This document shows positions 1 to 9,799 of a stretch of 64,000 nt of DNA, piece after piece. Position 1 is the stretch's first letter. The number at the start of each line of letters is the position of its first letter. Where the stretch lies: assembly GCF_947500065.1 (NCBI RefSeq), contig NZ_CANMQT010000001.1, positions 248,001-312,000 of the forward strand, read 5' to 3'. The notes beneath the pieces are model-generated. The model had not been told where the DNA came from, searched no databases, and was given only the letters and a program-made list of their open reading frames with translations. Source of the DNA: an uncultured Aquimarina sp. Its GTDB lineage: Bacteria; Bacteroidota; Bacteroidia; Flavobacteriales; Flavobacteriaceae. Made by a program: the position numbers and the translations under genes.

Positions 1-710
1 TCACTAACTGGCTTAGAACAAGCTGTAGCTGCTCCAAGAACATCCGCTAACTCTTCTATCATCCCCCAGTTCTCTGGACCTTTAAGACCTCTACCACCTG
101 AAACTACAACATCTGCATCTGCAATAGAAACTTTATCTGTTGCCCTGTCAACTGATGTTACATTTACTGTGAAATCTTCATCTGATAATGATGGATCAAA
201 TCCTTCTACAGCTGCTGCTCCAGAAGCTTCTTTTAATCCAAATGCATTATTAGACAACCCTACTACCTTTACATCAGTTGCAATTTCAGTAATATTGAAT
301 GCTTTATTAGTAAAAGCTGTTCTTTTAACTGTAAAAGGAGAAACGTTTTCTGGCAATGCAACAACATTAGAAGCATATCCCGCATTAAGATTCACAGCTA
401 ACATAGATGCTAAAAACTTACTATCCGCGCTAGAACTAACTACCACAACTTTTGCACCTTCTTTTTCCGCTGCTTGTTTTAATGAATCTGCATACGCTTT
501 TGCATTAAAAGTTGCTAACTTATCATTTTTAATTTCTAATACTTTATCTACTCCATAGTTTCCAAGCTCACTACTATCATCCGCATTAAAACTAACTGCT
601 GTAACTGTAGTGCCAAGCATATTAGCAACCTCTTTTGCATAAGATGCTACTTCGAGGGCTGCTTTTTTGAATTTCCCTCCTTCACTTTCTGTGTATACTA
701 AAACTGACAT
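1..710 (-). CDS. etfA: Electron transfer flavoprotein alpha subunit (3' part cut by window edge)
   Basis: The minus-strand frame starts at the ATG at 710 (MSVLVYTESEGGKFKKAALE) and is still open at base 1. The visible 236 residues match the EtfA/FixB N-terminal domain and the beginning of the FAD domain, including VVSGGRGLKGPENW, the conserved start of the FAD-binding part. EtfA pairs with EtfB to pass electrons from acyl-CoA and similar dehydrogenases to the quinone pool. It lies 55 bp downstream of etfB on the same strand, so the two form an operon read from the promoter near 1550. The C-terminus is outside the window. Confidence 0.95.
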   Translation of the reverse strand, partial: MSVLVYTESEGGKFKKAALEVASYAKEVANMLGTTVTAVSFNADDSSELGNYGVDKVLEIKNDKLATFNAKAYADSLKQAAEKEGAKVVVVSSSADSKFLASMLAVNLNAGYASNVVALPENVSPFTVKRTAFTNKAFNITEIATDVKVVGLSNNAFGLKEASGAAAVEGFDPSLSDEDFTVNVTSVDRATDKVSIADADVVVSGGRGLKGPENWGMIEELADVLGAATACSKPVS

Positions 711-765
711 ATATACTATTTTTTTTATGTTGAACCTATAATAAAATAGGTATTCATTTATATTA

Positions 766-1512
766 TTATATTGCCTTAGCTTCGTTATGTAATAACTCTA
801 CTAACTGACCTACGTTATCTGGAGAAACCAAGGTAACCTCCCCTTTTGGAGCAGGTTTTTCGAATTTAACAGCTTTTGTTTCCTGAGCAGTTTCAATAGC
901 TTCTACAACCGTTAGAGGTTTTTTACGTGCCATCATAATTCCTCTCATATTAGGAATACGAAGATCACTTTCTTCTACTAAACCTTTTTGACCACCAACA
1001 ACAAGCGGTAATTTAGCTGTAGATGTTTCTTTTCCACCATCAATCTCGCGAATAGCAGTAGCTGTATCTCCTTCTACTTCTAATCCGATGCAAGTGTTTA
1101 CAAAATTAGCTCCTGTAAGTGCAGCTAACATTCCTGGCACCATACCACCATTATAATCGATTGACTCTCTTCCTGCAATTACAAGGTCATATCCACCATC
1201 TTGTACTACTTTGGCTAATTGCTTTGCTACATAGAAACCATCGGTAGCCTCAGTGTTTACTCTAATTGCATTATCTGCTCCTATTGCAAGTGCTTTTCTT
1301 AATGTAGGTTCTGTTTCTGCACCACCAACATTTACAACATCTACAGATGCTCCTTGCTTTTCTTTAAACCACATAGCACGGGTTAATCCAAACTCATCAT
1401 TAGGATTTATTACAAACTGTACTCCATTTGTGTCAAACTTAGTGTCTCCTTCTGTAAAATTAATTTTAGAAGTAGTGTCCGGCACATGGCTAATACAAAC
1501 TAATATCTTCAT
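766..1512 (-). CDS. etfB: Electron transfer flavoprotein beta subunit
   Basis: 248 residues, the normal EtfB/FixA length. The start MKILVCISHVPDTTSKINF and the segments NPNDEFGLTRAMW and VIAGRESIDYNGGMVPGMLA are typical of the family; the latter belongs to the ETF beta signature and the AMP-binding region. It is the small subunit of the ETF heterodimer and the first gene of the etfB-etfA operon. A TAnnTTTG-like -7 element (TACTTTCG on the minus strand, 1557-1550) lies 38 bp upstream. A 26-bp palindrome sits just behind it, where the -33 box would be expected, which suggests repressor control. Confidence 0.96.
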   Translation of the reverse strand: MKILVCISHVPDTTSKINFTEGDTKFDTNGVQFVINPNDEFGLTRAMWFKEKQGASVDVVNVGGAETEPTLRKALAIGADNAIRVNTEATDGFYVAKQLAKVVQDGGYDLVIAGRESIDYNGGMVPGMLAALTGANFVNTCIGLEVEGDTATAIREIDGGKETSTAKLPLVVGGQKGLVEESDLRIPNMRGIMMARKKPLTVVEAIETAQETKAVKFEKPAPKGEVTLVSPDNVGQLVELLHNEAKAI

Positions 1513-1571
1513 TTTATATAGGTATTTTTTGAGAATTTAATAATAAAAGCGAAAGTACAAATAAAATGTCG

Positions 1572-1597
1572 AATTTACTATGCACGCATAGTAAATT
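1572..1597. promoter_or_regulatory. 26-bp perfect palindrome, candidate operator between etfBA and pdhB
   Basis: Arms AATTTACTATGC and GCATAGTAAATT (12 bp each) are separated by AC. The site lies in the 164-bp divergent promoter region, overlapping the expected -33 region of the etfBA promoter and about 40 bp upstream of the pdhB -7 box. The symmetry is that of a dimeric regulator such as MarR or TetR; which one binds is not visible here. Confidence 0.6.
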
Positions 1598-1634
1598 TTT
1601 TAATTTTCAATGATTAGTAAAGAGTATTAATTGC

Positions 1635-1642
1635 TACTTTTG
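1635..1642 (+). promoter_or_regulatory. pdhB promoter -7 element (Bacteroidota type)
   Basis: TACTTTTG matches the Bacteroidota -7 consensus TAnnTTTG and lies 34 bp before the pdhB ATG, giving a short leader. No clean TTTG -33 box is visible. Confidence 0.5.
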
Positions 1643-1676
1643 CCTTTCGTGTAGCACAAAAATAATTATTTTATAA

Positions 1677-2654
1677 ATGAAAACGATACAATTCAGAGAA
1701 GCAATTTGCGAAGCAATGAGCGAAGAAATGCGCCGAGACGAATCTATTTATTTAATGGGTGAGGAAGTGGCTGAGTATAATGGAGCTTACAAAGCTAGTA
1801 AAGGTATGCTTGATGAGTTTGGTTCGGATAGGGTTATTGATACTCCTATTTCGGAATTAGGTTTTTCTGGAATTGCTATAGGAAGCGCCATGAACGGTAA
1901 CCGTCCGATTGTCGAATATATGACCTTTAACTTCTCTCTAGTTGGTATCGATCAGATTATCAACAACGCAGCAAAAATGCGTCAAATGAGTGGTGGTCAA
2001 TTTAATATCCCAATCGTTTTTAGAGGCCCTACAGCTTCAGCGGGTCAATTAGGCGCTACGCATTCTCAAGCATTTGAAAATTGGTTTGCTAATACACCAG
2101 GATTGAAAGTTGTCATTCCATCTAACCCAAAAGATGCTAAAGGTTTATTAAAATCTGCAATCCGAGATAACGATCCCGTTATTTTCATGGAAAGCGAGCA
2201 AATGTATGGAGATAAAGGTGAAGTACCAGAAGGAGAATACACCATTCCAATTGGAGTTGCAGAAACCAAAAGAGAAGGTAGTGATGTGACCATTGTTTCC
2301 TTTGGAAAAATAATTAAAGATGCCTACAAAGCAGCCGATGAACTTGCTAAAGAAAACATCTCTTGCGAAATTATCGACTTAAGAACAGTGCGTCCTTTAG
2401 ATCTAGATGCTATTTTCACTTCAGTAAAAAAGACAAACCGATTAGTTATTCTTGAAGAGGCTTGGCCTCTTGCCAATATTGCTTCAGAAATCACATATCA
2501 GGTTCAATCTAATATTTTTGATTATCTAGATGCTCCTATTATAAAAATAAATACAGCTGACACTCCAACTCCATATTCGCCTGTTTTACTAGAAGAATGG
2601 TTACCGAATAGTCAAGATGTTGTTAAAGCTGTCAAAAAAGTGATGTATAAATAA
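1677..2654 (+). CDS. pdhB: Pyruvate dehydrogenase E1 component beta subunit
   Basis: 325 residues, the usual length of E1-beta. It is a transketolase-like pyrimidine-binding domain followed by the transketolase C-terminal domain. Family signatures visible are GEEVAEYNGAYKASKGML, DTPISELGFSGIAIGSAMNG, FRGPTASAGQLGATHSQAFE and the C-terminal VILEEAWPLANIASEI. With E1-alpha it performs the ThDP-dependent decarboxylation of pyruvate and acetylation of E2 lipoyl groups. E1-alpha and E2 are not next to it here. A branched-chain 2-oxoacid dehydrogenase E1-beta is the main alternative, but the sequence pattern favours PdhB. Confidence 0.93.
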   Translation: MKTIQFREAICEAMSEEMRRDESIYLMGEEVAEYNGAYKASKGMLDEFGSDRVIDTPISELGFSGIAIGSAMNGNRPIVEYMTFNFSLVGIDQIINNAAKMRQMSGGQFNIPIVFRGPTASAGQLGATHSQAFENWFANTPGLKVVIPSNPKDAKGLLKSAIRDNDPVIFMESEQMYGDKGEVPEGEYTIPIGVAETKREGSDVTIVSFGKIIKDAYKAADELAKENISCEIIDLRTVRPLDLDAIFTSVKKTNRLVILEEAWPLANIASEITYQVQSNIFDYLDAPIIKINTADTPTPYSPVLLEEWLPNSQDVVKAVKKVMYK

Positions 2655-3066
2655 AATGAACCCTTTTCTTTGCATTTGATAGTTTTCAGATTTTAATTCA
2701 TTTTTCATAAATGTTGGCTCGAAATTTGATAACCTACTGTAGTTTACAAACATCAATGCTCAGGGCGCTTTTGAAATACTGAAAATTATATATTTAAAAA
2801 TGTTTTGTTTTAAACTTTAATAGGAAGCTTAAAACAAAACATTTTTGAATTTGTCTGATTTGAAAGTAGGGTATTTATGTATTGATGTGTTTTAGATAAA
2901 AAATAACGACATTTAAATTGATTAAACGAAGTTAAATTTTAATACCAGTAATTAATATCAAAAAAAGAGGGCTTAGATGTTCCTTTTTTGATTTAAAACA
3001 AATTGAATTATTTCAATTAAAAAACTGGTCTAACGATGTTTAATCATAATTATTTAAAAATATTAG
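2655..3066. other. Non-coding gap with one strong hairpin
   Basis: 412 bp of AT-rich DNA with no credible reading frame on either strand. Apart from the inverted repeat at 2796-2846, I see only a leader in front of the DUF5686 gene. Confidence 0.6.
2796..2846. terminator. 18-bp perfect inverted repeat, terminator-like
   Basis: Left arm 2796-2813 and right arm 2829-2846 are exact reverse complements. The left begins AAAAATG and the right ends CATTTTT. The 15-nt loop allows four more pairs with one mismatch. It ends in T-runs in both directions, so it could terminate pdhB, although it lies 140 bp past the stop. Confidence 0.5.
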
Positions 3067-5565
3067 ATGAGATATTGGGTTTTAGGGTTTTTATTTTTTG
3101 CTTTTAGCAACTCTTTCATTTTAGCACAGACCAAAGTAAGCGGTCACGTATACGATAGTAACAAACAAGCTGTACCATTTGCAAACATCGTTTTTGTAAA
3201 CTCTACAATAGGAACCATTACAGATGAAAATGGTAAATTCTACATGGAGTCTGAACAAAACCACAACAGTGTTAAAGTCTCTTTTATTGGTTTTGAAACA
3301 AAAACAATAAAACTCTCTAAGCGAACTACTTACAATATGGAAGTGACTTTAGAAGAAGAAGCTGCATCTCTGGATGAAGTTGTTATATATAAAGGTAAGA
3401 CTTCTAAAAAAAATAATCCTGCTATAGATATCCTTCGCAAAATTTGGGATAATAGACGTGAAAATGGGGTTAAAAAATTTAAACAATATAACTACGATAA
3501 ATACGAAAAATTAGAATTTGACCTGAATACTATTGATAGTGCATTGATAAACAGTAGAATTTTTAATGGTATGGAATTTATTTTTGAAGACATTGATACT
3601 TCAAGAATAACAGGAAAAACATACTTGCCAATCTTTCTGAATGAGGCTATTTCTAAGGTATATGGCGACAATGAACTCAATGAACTCAAAGAAGTTTTAC
3701 AAGGAAATAAAAATGCTGGTTTCAGCGACAATCAAACACTTATCGCTTTTGTAAAAGATTTATATTCTGATTATGACATCTACGATAATTATTTGAAGTT
3801 TTTTGACAAAAGTTTTACGAGTCCATTATCCAGAACCGGAATCAACGTATATAACTATGTACTTTCTGATAGCGCATATATTGGAGATAAATGGTGTTAT
3901 AATATCATCTACTATCCTAGAAGAAAAAACGAACTTACTTTTAAAGGAGACTTTTGGGTAAACGATACAACCTGGGCAATTAAAGAAATTAATCTAGAAG
4001 TTACTAAAAGTGCTAATATTAACTGGGTAAAAGACCTATATATTGAGCAGGAATTTGATGTTCTTAACGATTCTATATTTTTAATTACAAAAGATTATTT
4101 TCAATCAGATTTCGCCTTCAATAAAAAAGAAAAGTCCAGAGGAGTATATGGTAAAAGGACTACGCTCTACGACAACTATAAATTCGATCAACAAAAAGGT
4201 AAAAAATTCTACCAAAGCCAAGTAGACCCTTATAATCAAGAAATTTATAATAGAGACGATTCTTTTTGGTCAAATGTCAGAATGGAGCAACTAAATAAAG
4301 ATGAACAAAAAGTATATAAACTCCTAGATACCTTAAAAACAGTAAAGGCTTTTAAAAGGCTCTATAATATAGGGACTATATTAGCGACCGGATATGTAGA
4401 ACTTAATGGTTGGGATTTTGGGCCTTTATTCTCTACCGTCGGTTACAATACCATTGAAGGATTTAGATTAAGAGCTGGAGGTCGAACATATTTTACAGCA
4501 AATGATCAATGGAGAATAGAAGGATATGGCGCTTATGGTTTTAGAGATAACAAGTTTAAATATGGAATTTCTGGAAAATATCTTGTAGACCGAAAATCAA
4601 GATTGATTGTTTCTGCCGGGAATCGAAGAGATGTAGAGCAGCTTGGTGCAAGCCTTACCAATACCAATGACGTAGAAGGTAGAAGTTTAGCATCTTCTTC
4701 TATTGTAGCAACAGGTGATAACAGTAGGTTGACTTCTATTAATCTATCAGCATTTTCCATGCAAATAGAGCCTAGAAAGAACTTTACTCTTGGAGTTACA
4801 GGATCTTTCAGAACATTAAAACCTGCAGATGGTGATCTATTTAGTTTAGATTTTATTGATCCTGATACTGGCGAAATAAAATCCGAGATAAAACAAGCTG
4901 AAATAGGAACCTCATTAGCATATTACCCAGGAAGAAAAACTACTGGATATGGCGTAGATAGAGTTACTGTTAACGATGGTGACTTTGCTCAATTATTCCT
5001 TAATTATTCTGTAGGTTTAGACCATATATTAGAAAGTGATTTTGAATATCAAAAACTTCAGTTTTTTTACAGACAACCTTGGAATATTGGTGGGTTTGGT
5101 GTCTTAAATAGTTCTCTCGAAGTAGGTAAGACTTTTGGAGAAGTACCGCTGGGATTATTAAGTGTAGTGCCAGGAAATCAAACATATCTATCCATTCAGA
5201 ATACGTTTCCTTTATTAAACTTTTATGAATTTGTAACAGACACCTATGCAGCAGTGCATATGGAGCATAACTTTAATGGAAGAATTTTTTCTAGAATTCC
5301 ATTTCTTAGAAAGTTAAATCTAAGAGAACTTGTAGGCGTTCGTGGAGTTTGGGGAGAATTATCTGATGAAAATATTGCTCTTGATGCCTCTGGATTTTTA
5401 CAAAACGTTGGAGCTCCGAATGAAGAAATATATTGGGAATACAGTCTTGGTGTAGGGAATATTTTCAAAATATTTAGAGTTGATTTTCATTTTAGAGGAA
5501 ATTACTTTGATAATCCTGATGCAAGAGATTTTGGTGTCACAGGATCGTTTGGGTTTTATTTCTAA
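3067..5565 (+). CDS. DUF5686/carboxypeptidase-regulatory-like outer-membrane protein
   Basis: 832 residues. A signal peptide (residues 1-20, ending LAQ) is followed by a CarboxypepD_reg-like beta-sandwich (about 22-100; SGHVYDSNKQAVPFANIVF and GTITDENGKFYME). The rest is the DUF5686 region, ending in an outer-membrane-barrel-like part with alternating aromatic strands and a terminal Phe (GVTGSFGFYF). The family is common in Bacteroidota and resembles TonB-dependent receptors without a plug. The specific function is unknown. It is a lone gene flanked by hairpins. Confidence 0.85.
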   Translation: MRYWVLGFLFFAFSNSFILAQTKVSGHVYDSNKQAVPFANIVFVNSTIGTITDENGKFYMESEQNHNSVKVSFIGFETKTIKLSKRTTYNMEVTLEEEAASLDEVVIYKGKTSKKNNPAIDILRKIWDNRRENGVKKFKQYNYDKYEKLEFDLNTIDSALINSRIFNGMEFIFEDIDTSRITGKTYLPIFLNEAISKVYGDNELNELKEVLQGNKNAGFSDNQTLIAFVKDLYSDYDIYDNYLKFFDKSFTSPLSRTGINVYNYVLSDSAYIGDKWCYNIIYYPRRKNELTFKGDFWVNDTTWAIKEINLEVTKSANINWVKDLYIEQEFDVLNDSIFLITKDYFQSDFAFNKKEKSRGVYGKRTTLYDNYKFDQQKGKKFYQSQVDPYNQEIYNRDDSFWSNVRMEQLNKDEQKVYKLLDTLKTVKAFKRLYNIGTILATGYVELNGWDFGPLFSTVGYNTIEGFRLRAGGRTYFTANDQWRIEGYGAYGFRDNKFKYGISGKYLVDRKSRLIVSAGNRRDVEQLGASLTNTNDVEGRSLASSSIVATGDNSRLTSINLSAFSMQIEPRKNFTLGVTGSFRTLKPADGDLFSLDFIDPDTGEIKSEIKQAEIGTSLAYYPGRKTTGYGVDRVTVNDGDFAQLFLNYSVGLDHILESDFEYQKLQFFYRQPWNIGGFGVLNSSLEVGKTFGEVPLGLLSVVPGNQTYLSIQNTFPLLNFYEFVTDTYAAVHMEHNFNGRIFSRIPFLRKLNLRELVGVRGVWGELSDENIALDASGFLQNVGAPNEEIYWEYSLGVGNIFKIFRVDFHFRGNYFDNPDARDFGVTGSFGFYF

Positions 5566-5582
5566 AAATTCTAATGAATAAG

Positions 5583-5605
5583 TGATTTGATCTTAGATCA
5601 AATCA
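5583..5605. terminator. Perfect 10-bp stem hairpin after the DUF5686 gene
   Basis: TGATTTGATC, loop TTA, GATCAAATCA, starting 17 bp after the stop codon. No clear U-tract follows, so it may be an mRNA 3'-end stabiliser rather than an intrinsic terminator. Confidence 0.4.
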
Positions 5606-5741
5606 TGCAGTTTTCGCAATTGTATCCTAAAAATTCATCAAATAATTTTTACGAAAAGGTTTTAGGTTACCATAACATTAATATTTAGTGTAAAAACTCA
5701 TTATTTTTGGTTATAAATTTTAACCAACCCCTTGTATTACT

Positions 5742-5749
5742 TATCTTTG
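5742..5749 (+). promoter_or_regulatory. ppa promoter -7 element; decides the ppa start
   Basis: TATCTTTG fits TAnnTTTG and lies 26 bp before the ATG at 5776. An in-frame upstream start at 5707 would place this promoter inside the gene, so the shorter start is preferred. Confidence 0.55.
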
Positions 5750-5775
5750 CCGCCCATAAAAATGAGAACAAGAAT

Positions 5776-6306
5776 ATGAGCGCAGCAACTCGCGAAAGTT
5801 TCGATGTACTAATCGAAATCCCAAAAGGAAGTCGTAACAAGTATGAATACGATTTTGATATAAAAAAGATCCGATATGATCGTATGATCTTTTCTTCTAT
5901 GATGTATCCTGCCGATTATGGATTCATTCCTGAAACTTTAGCACTAGACGGAGACCCATTAGATGTATTAGTTTTAGTAACAGAACCAACGTTTCCAGGA
6001 TGTGTAATGGAAGTAAAACCGATAGGAGTATTCCATATGGCTGATGAAAAAGGTCCGGATGAAAAAATCATTTGCGTACCAGTAGCCGATCCAATTGCTA
6101 GTAGATTAGCAGATCTTAAAGAAATGAACCCACATTTAATTAAAGAAATAGAACATTTTTTTCGAGTTTATAAGGATTTAGAGAAGAAAAAAGTTGATGT
6201 TGGTGGATGGGGAAATATAGATGAAGCAAAAGAAATCATCAAGGCTTGTGTTAAACGTTTTAAGGATATGCCAAATAAACCTGAAGGATTATTTAGTATT
6301 CAATAA
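5776..6306 (+). CDS. ppa: Inorganic pyrophosphatase (soluble, family I)
   Basis: 176 residues from MSAATRESFDVLIEIPKGS, the normal length of bacterial family I PPases. The active-site signature DGDPLDVLVL carries the metal-binding Asp residues. IPKGSRNKYEYD and the YPADYGFIPETL block are also family hallmarks. It hydrolyses cytosolic pyrophosphate to phosphate. The frame extends upstream to 5707, but that would cover the promoter and add a non-homologous extension. It is followed by its own terminator and then by the membrane pyrophosphatase. Confidence 0.95.
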   Translation: MSAATRESFDVLIEIPKGSRNKYEYDFDIKKIRYDRMIFSSMMYPADYGFIPETLALDGDPLDVLVLVTEPTFPGCVMEVKPIGVFHMADEKGPDEKIICVPVADPIASRLADLKEMNPHLIKEIEHFFRVYKDLEKKKVDVGGWGNIDEAKEIIKACVKRFKDMPNKPEGLFSIQ

Positions 6307-6330
6307 AGTTCTATACAAAAAATAAATAAA

Positions 6331-6370
6331 AGCGCAATATTTTCTTATGAATATTGCGCTTTTTCTTTTT
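6331..6370 (+). terminator. Intrinsic terminator of ppa
   Basis: Stem AGCGCAATATT/AATATTGCGCT (11 bp) with an 8-nt loop, followed directly by a T-rich tract. Confidence 0.85.
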
Positions 6371-6418
6371 AGCTTTATTTTACTACATTTAGCGACTAAT
6401 TAACTAAAAATACATTTA

Positions 6419-8728
6419 ATGGAATCAAATATGATTTATATGCCAATTGTTTTGGCATTACTAGGGCTAATTTATATGCTTGTTAAAAAATCTTGGGTAA
6501 TGAAGCAAGATGCAGGCGACGGTAAAATGAAAGAAATTTCAGATCATATCTACGAAGGTGCCTTAGCTTTCTTAAATGCAGAATATAAATTACTTGCAAT
6601 ATTTGTGGTAATAGTAAGCATATTGCTTGCTGTAGTATCATTTATAGTACCCACTACTCACTGGTTAATTGTAATCGCTTTTATATTTGGAGCTGTTTTC
6701 TCTGCTTTTGCAGGTAACATAGGAATGAAAATCGCTACAAAAACTAATGTAAGAACAACACAAGCTGCTCGTACTAGTTTACCAAATGCACTTAAAATAT
6801 CTTTTGGAGGTGGTACTGTTATGGGACTTGGTGTAGCTGGTCTAGCTGTATTAGGGTTAACAGCATTCTTTATCTTGTTTTTTCACTTTTTTATGGGTGG
6901 AGAATGGACGAATACAATGGATATGACTATTGTACTTGAAACTTTAGCTGGATTCTCTCTTGGAGCTGAATCTATTGCATTATTTGCTCGTGTAGGTGGA
7001 GGAATTTACACTAAAGCAGCCGATGTAGGAGCTGATTTAGTAGGAAAAGTAGAAGCTGGTATCCCAGAAGATGATCCACGTAATCCTGCAACTATTGCGG
7101 ATAACGTAGGTGATAATGTAGGTGATGTAGCTGGAATGGGTGCCGATTTATTTGGATCTTATGTAGCTACGGTACTTGCTGCTATGGTATTAGGAAACTA
7201 CGTGATCAAGGATATGGGAGGTAATATTGCTGATGCATTTGGAGGTATTGGCCCAATCTTATTACCAATGGCTATTGCCGGTGTAGGTATCATTATTTCC
7301 ATTATTGGTACTATGCTAGTAAAAATTAAAAGCAATGATGCTAAAGAATCTCAAGTAATGGGAGCACTTAATATCGGTAACTGGACATCAATAATCTTAG
7401 TAGCCGCAGCTTGTTTTGCATTATGTAAGTGGATGCTTCCAGAAACTATGAAAATGGAATTCTTTGGTGAAGGACTAGTTGAGATTTCTTCAATGCGCGT
7501 ATTCTATGCGACTATTGTTGGATTAATAGTGGGAGCCGTAATTTCATCAGTAACTGAATACTATACAGGATTAGGAAAATCTCCTATTCTTAAAATTGTA
7601 CAACAATCAAGTACAGGTGCCGGAACTAATATCATTGCTGGTTTAGCAACAGGTATGATTTCCACATTTCCATCTGTTTTATTATTTGCAGGAGCTATCT
7701 GGTCATCTTATGCATTTGCAGGATTTTATGGAGTAGCATTAGCAGCTTCCGCAATGATGGCAACTACAGCTATGCAATTAGCCATAGATGCTTTTGGACC
7801 TATATCAGATAATGCTGGTGGGATTGCAGAAATGAGTGAACAAGAACCAATCGTAAGAGAACGCACAGATATATTAGATTCTGTAGGTAATACAACTGCC
7901 GCAACAGGAAAAGGATTTGCAATTGCATCCGCTGCATTAACATCTTTAGCTTTATTTGCTGCTTATGTAACTTTTACAGGAATTGATGGTATAAATATAT
8001 TTAAAGCACCAGTTCTAGCAATGTTGTTTGTTGGAGGTATGGTACCGGTAGTATTTTCTGCTTTGGCAATGAACGCCGTGGGAAAAGCAGCAATGGAAAT
8101 GGTACAAGAAGTACGTCGCCAATTTAAAGAGATTCCTGGAATTATGGAAGGTACAGGAAAGCCTGAATATGATAAGTGTGTTGCAATATCTACTGAAGCA
8201 TCTTTAAGAGAAATGATGTTACCGGGATTATTAACTATTGGATTCCCATTAGTGATTGCATTTGTTCCATTATTATTTGGAATGGATACATTAGCTATTG
8301 CAGAAATGTTGGGAGGATATATGGCAGGAGTAACTGTAAGTGGTGTATTATGGGCTATTTTCCAAAATAATGCTGGTGGTGCTTGGGATAATGCTAAAAA
8401 ATCATTTGAAGCAGGTGTAGAAATTAACGGAGAAATGACTTACAAAGGTTCTGATGCTCATAAAGCTGCTGTAACTGGAGATACTGTTGGTGATCCTTTT
8501 AAAGACACTTCTGGACCGTCTATGAACATCCTAATTAAACTAACTTGTCTTATAGGACTTGTGATTGCACCAATTCTAGGAGGTCATACTTCTGAAACGG
8601 CAGTTGCAGATCAAGATACAGAAACAATTACAACTGTTAAGTCTGAAACTAAAGAGACTAAGGAAACCAAAGAAGTGAAAAAATTATCTTCCATTTCAGT
8701 GGAATCAAATGAAACTTCTTTAAAATAA
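6419..8728 (+). CDS. hppA: Membrane-bound ion-translocating pyrophosphatase, K+-stimulated type
   Basis: 769 residues with about 16 membrane spans. It couples PPi hydrolysis to Na+ and/or H+ export. The catalytic loop contains [20 protein letters not shown] and [17 protein letters not shown], and the C-terminal part has [21 protein letters not shown]. The segment [13 protein letters not shown] has Ala where K+-independent enzymes have Lys, so this is the K+-dependent subfamily. Ion choice (Na+ or H+) cannot be settled by eye. The last 45 residues form an unusual hydrophilic Thr/Glu/Lys-rich tail ([16 protein letters not shown]). An ATG at 6431 is an alternative start. Confidence 0.95.
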   Translation: MESNMIYMPIVLALLGLIYMLVKKSWVMKQDAGDGKMKEISDHIYEGALAFLNAEYKLLAIFVVIVSILLAVVSFIVPTTHWLIVIAFIFGAVFSAFAGNIGMKIATKTNVRTTQAARTSLPNALKISFGGGTVMGLGVAGLAVLGLTAFFILFFHFFMGGEWTNTMDMTIVLETLAGFSLGAESIALFARVGGGIYTKAADVGADLVGKVEAGIPEDDPRNPATIADNVGDNVGDVAGMGADLFGSYVATVLAAMVLGNYVIKDMGGNIADAFGGIGPILLPMAIAGVGIIISIIGTMLVKIKSNDAKESQVMGALNIGNWTSIILVAAACFALCKWMLPETMKMEFFGEGLVEISSMRVFYATIVGLIVGAVISSVTEYYTGLGKSPILKIVQQSSTGAGTNIIAGLATGMISTFPSVLLFAGAIWSSYAFAGFYGVALAASAMMATTAMQLAIDAFGPISDNAGGIAEMSEQEPIVRERTDILDSVGNTTAATGKGFAIASAALTSLALFAAYVTFTGIDGINIFKAPVLAMLFVGGMVPVVFSALAMNAVGKAAMEMVQEVRRQFKEIPGIMEGTGKPEYDKCVAISTEASLREMMLPGLLTIGFPLVIAFVPLLFGMDTLAIAEMLGGYMAGVTVSGVLWAIFQNNAGGAWDNAKKSFEAGVEINGEMTYKGSDAHKAAVTGDTVGDPFKDTSGPSMNILIKLTCLIGLVIAPILGGHTSETAVADQDTETITTVKSETKETKETKEVKKLSSISVESNETSLK

Positions 8729-8747
8729 TTTTTAGCTAGAATAAACT

Positions 8748-8778
8748 AAAAAAACCTCGCTTATTAGCGGGGTTTTTT
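8748..8778 (+). terminator. Intrinsic terminator of hppA
   Basis: AAACCTCGC, loop TTATTA, GCGGGGTTTTTT (one G-T pair), 20 bp after the stop. Confidence 0.85.
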
Positions 8779-8803
8779 ATCTTTATATCCTAAGAGATAT
8801 TCC

Positions 8804-9799
8804 ATGTTTAAAAAAAAACCATTACGAATCAATTCTTATCTAGGCTATGGAACCCAAACAAGGTTAAGAGCTATTGGTAGAGCGTTAGAGGATGAAAATT
8901 TAGATTTTAATGGAAACACCAAAACATTAAAAACATTACGCAATATCTATAGGCAATTTGAGAGTGATGAAATTCCTAATATCGGGATTGAATTAAAACT
9001 TTCTGACAAAGAACCCATCACCGCTACTACGGATGCCGAGGGATATTACCATTTTGATGAAGAATTCAATAATGCTATAACAGTTAATGAATCTGGATGG
9101 GTTTCTTATGAGGTCTCTTTCCATGAAAAACAAAAAAAACAAATAACCGATAATAACATTTTCAATGGCGAGATGCTCATTCCTTCGCCGAATGCGGCAT
9201 ACGGAATTATAAGTGATATTGATGACACAATTTTACATACCGGAGTTGCATCCTTACTTAAATGGAGGGTTATTGCAAACACTTTTTTTAAAAATTTTGA
9301 TCGAAGATTACCTCTAGAAGGAACTGTTGAATTCTATCAAAAATTAAAATACGGCAAAGACACTCTCCCTGCTAATCCAATCTTTTATGTTAGTAACAGT
9401 CCATGGAACTTATATGACTATTTAACTGCTTTTCTTAAAAAACATAATTTCCCAAAAGGACCAATTTTACTAAGAGATTTCAGAACTCCATTTGATAAAA
9501 CCCCTAAACCTACAGCTCCTCATAAACAATCGGAAATTCTCAGTTTATTGAATATTTATCCTAATTTAAAATTCATACTAATTGGAGATAGTGGAGAAAA
9601 AGATGCTGATATCTATACAGAAATTGCAAAGAAATATCCTGATAGAATTTTAGCTATTTATTTAAGGAGTGTAAATCACAAAAGAAGAGAAAAACGGATC
9701 ATGAAAATCATAAATTCCTTCACAATTACTCCTATCCTACTTGTCCACTCTTCACAACAAGCTGAAGTACACGCACGACAACAAGGATTTATCAATTAA
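8804..9799 (+). CDS. App1-family phosphatidate phosphatase-like protein (DUF2183)
   Basis: 331 residues. The C-terminal half is a HAD-like App1 catalytic domain: the nucleophile motif ISDIDDTILHTG (about residue 138), then YVSNSPWNLYDYL, FPKGPILLRDF and IGDSGEKDADIY, the acidic motif. The N-terminal half is the beta-rich region usual in bacterial App1 homologues. Yeast App1 dephosphorylates phosphatidic acid; the substrate here is inferred. Its stop codon overlaps the convergent S24 repressor gene by 4 bp. Confidence 0.85.
   Translation: MFKKKPLRINSYLGYGTQTRLRAIGRALEDENLDFNGNTKTLKTLRNIYRQFESDEIPNIGIELKLSDKEPITATTDAEGYYHFDEEFNNAITVNESGWVSYEVSFHEKQKKQITDNNIFNGEMLIPSPNAAYGIISDIDDTILHTGVASLLKWRVIANTFFKNFDRRLPLEGTVEFYQKLKYGKDTLPANPIFYVSNSPWNLYDYLTAFLKKHNFPKGPILLRDFRTPFDKTPKPTAPHKQSEILSLLNIYPNLKFILIGDSGEKDADIYTEIAKKYPDRILAIYLRSVNHKRREKRIMKIINSFTITPILLVHSSQQAEVHARQQGFIN

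Noticed and set aside
169..558. Plus-strand open frame of 129 codons
   Set aside because: Lies antisense inside etfA, with biased low-complexity composition and no homology; a shadow of the real gene.
5707..5775. Upstream extension of ppa by 23 residues
   Set aside because: Covers the TATCTTTG promoter and adds residues not seen in family I pyrophosphatases.
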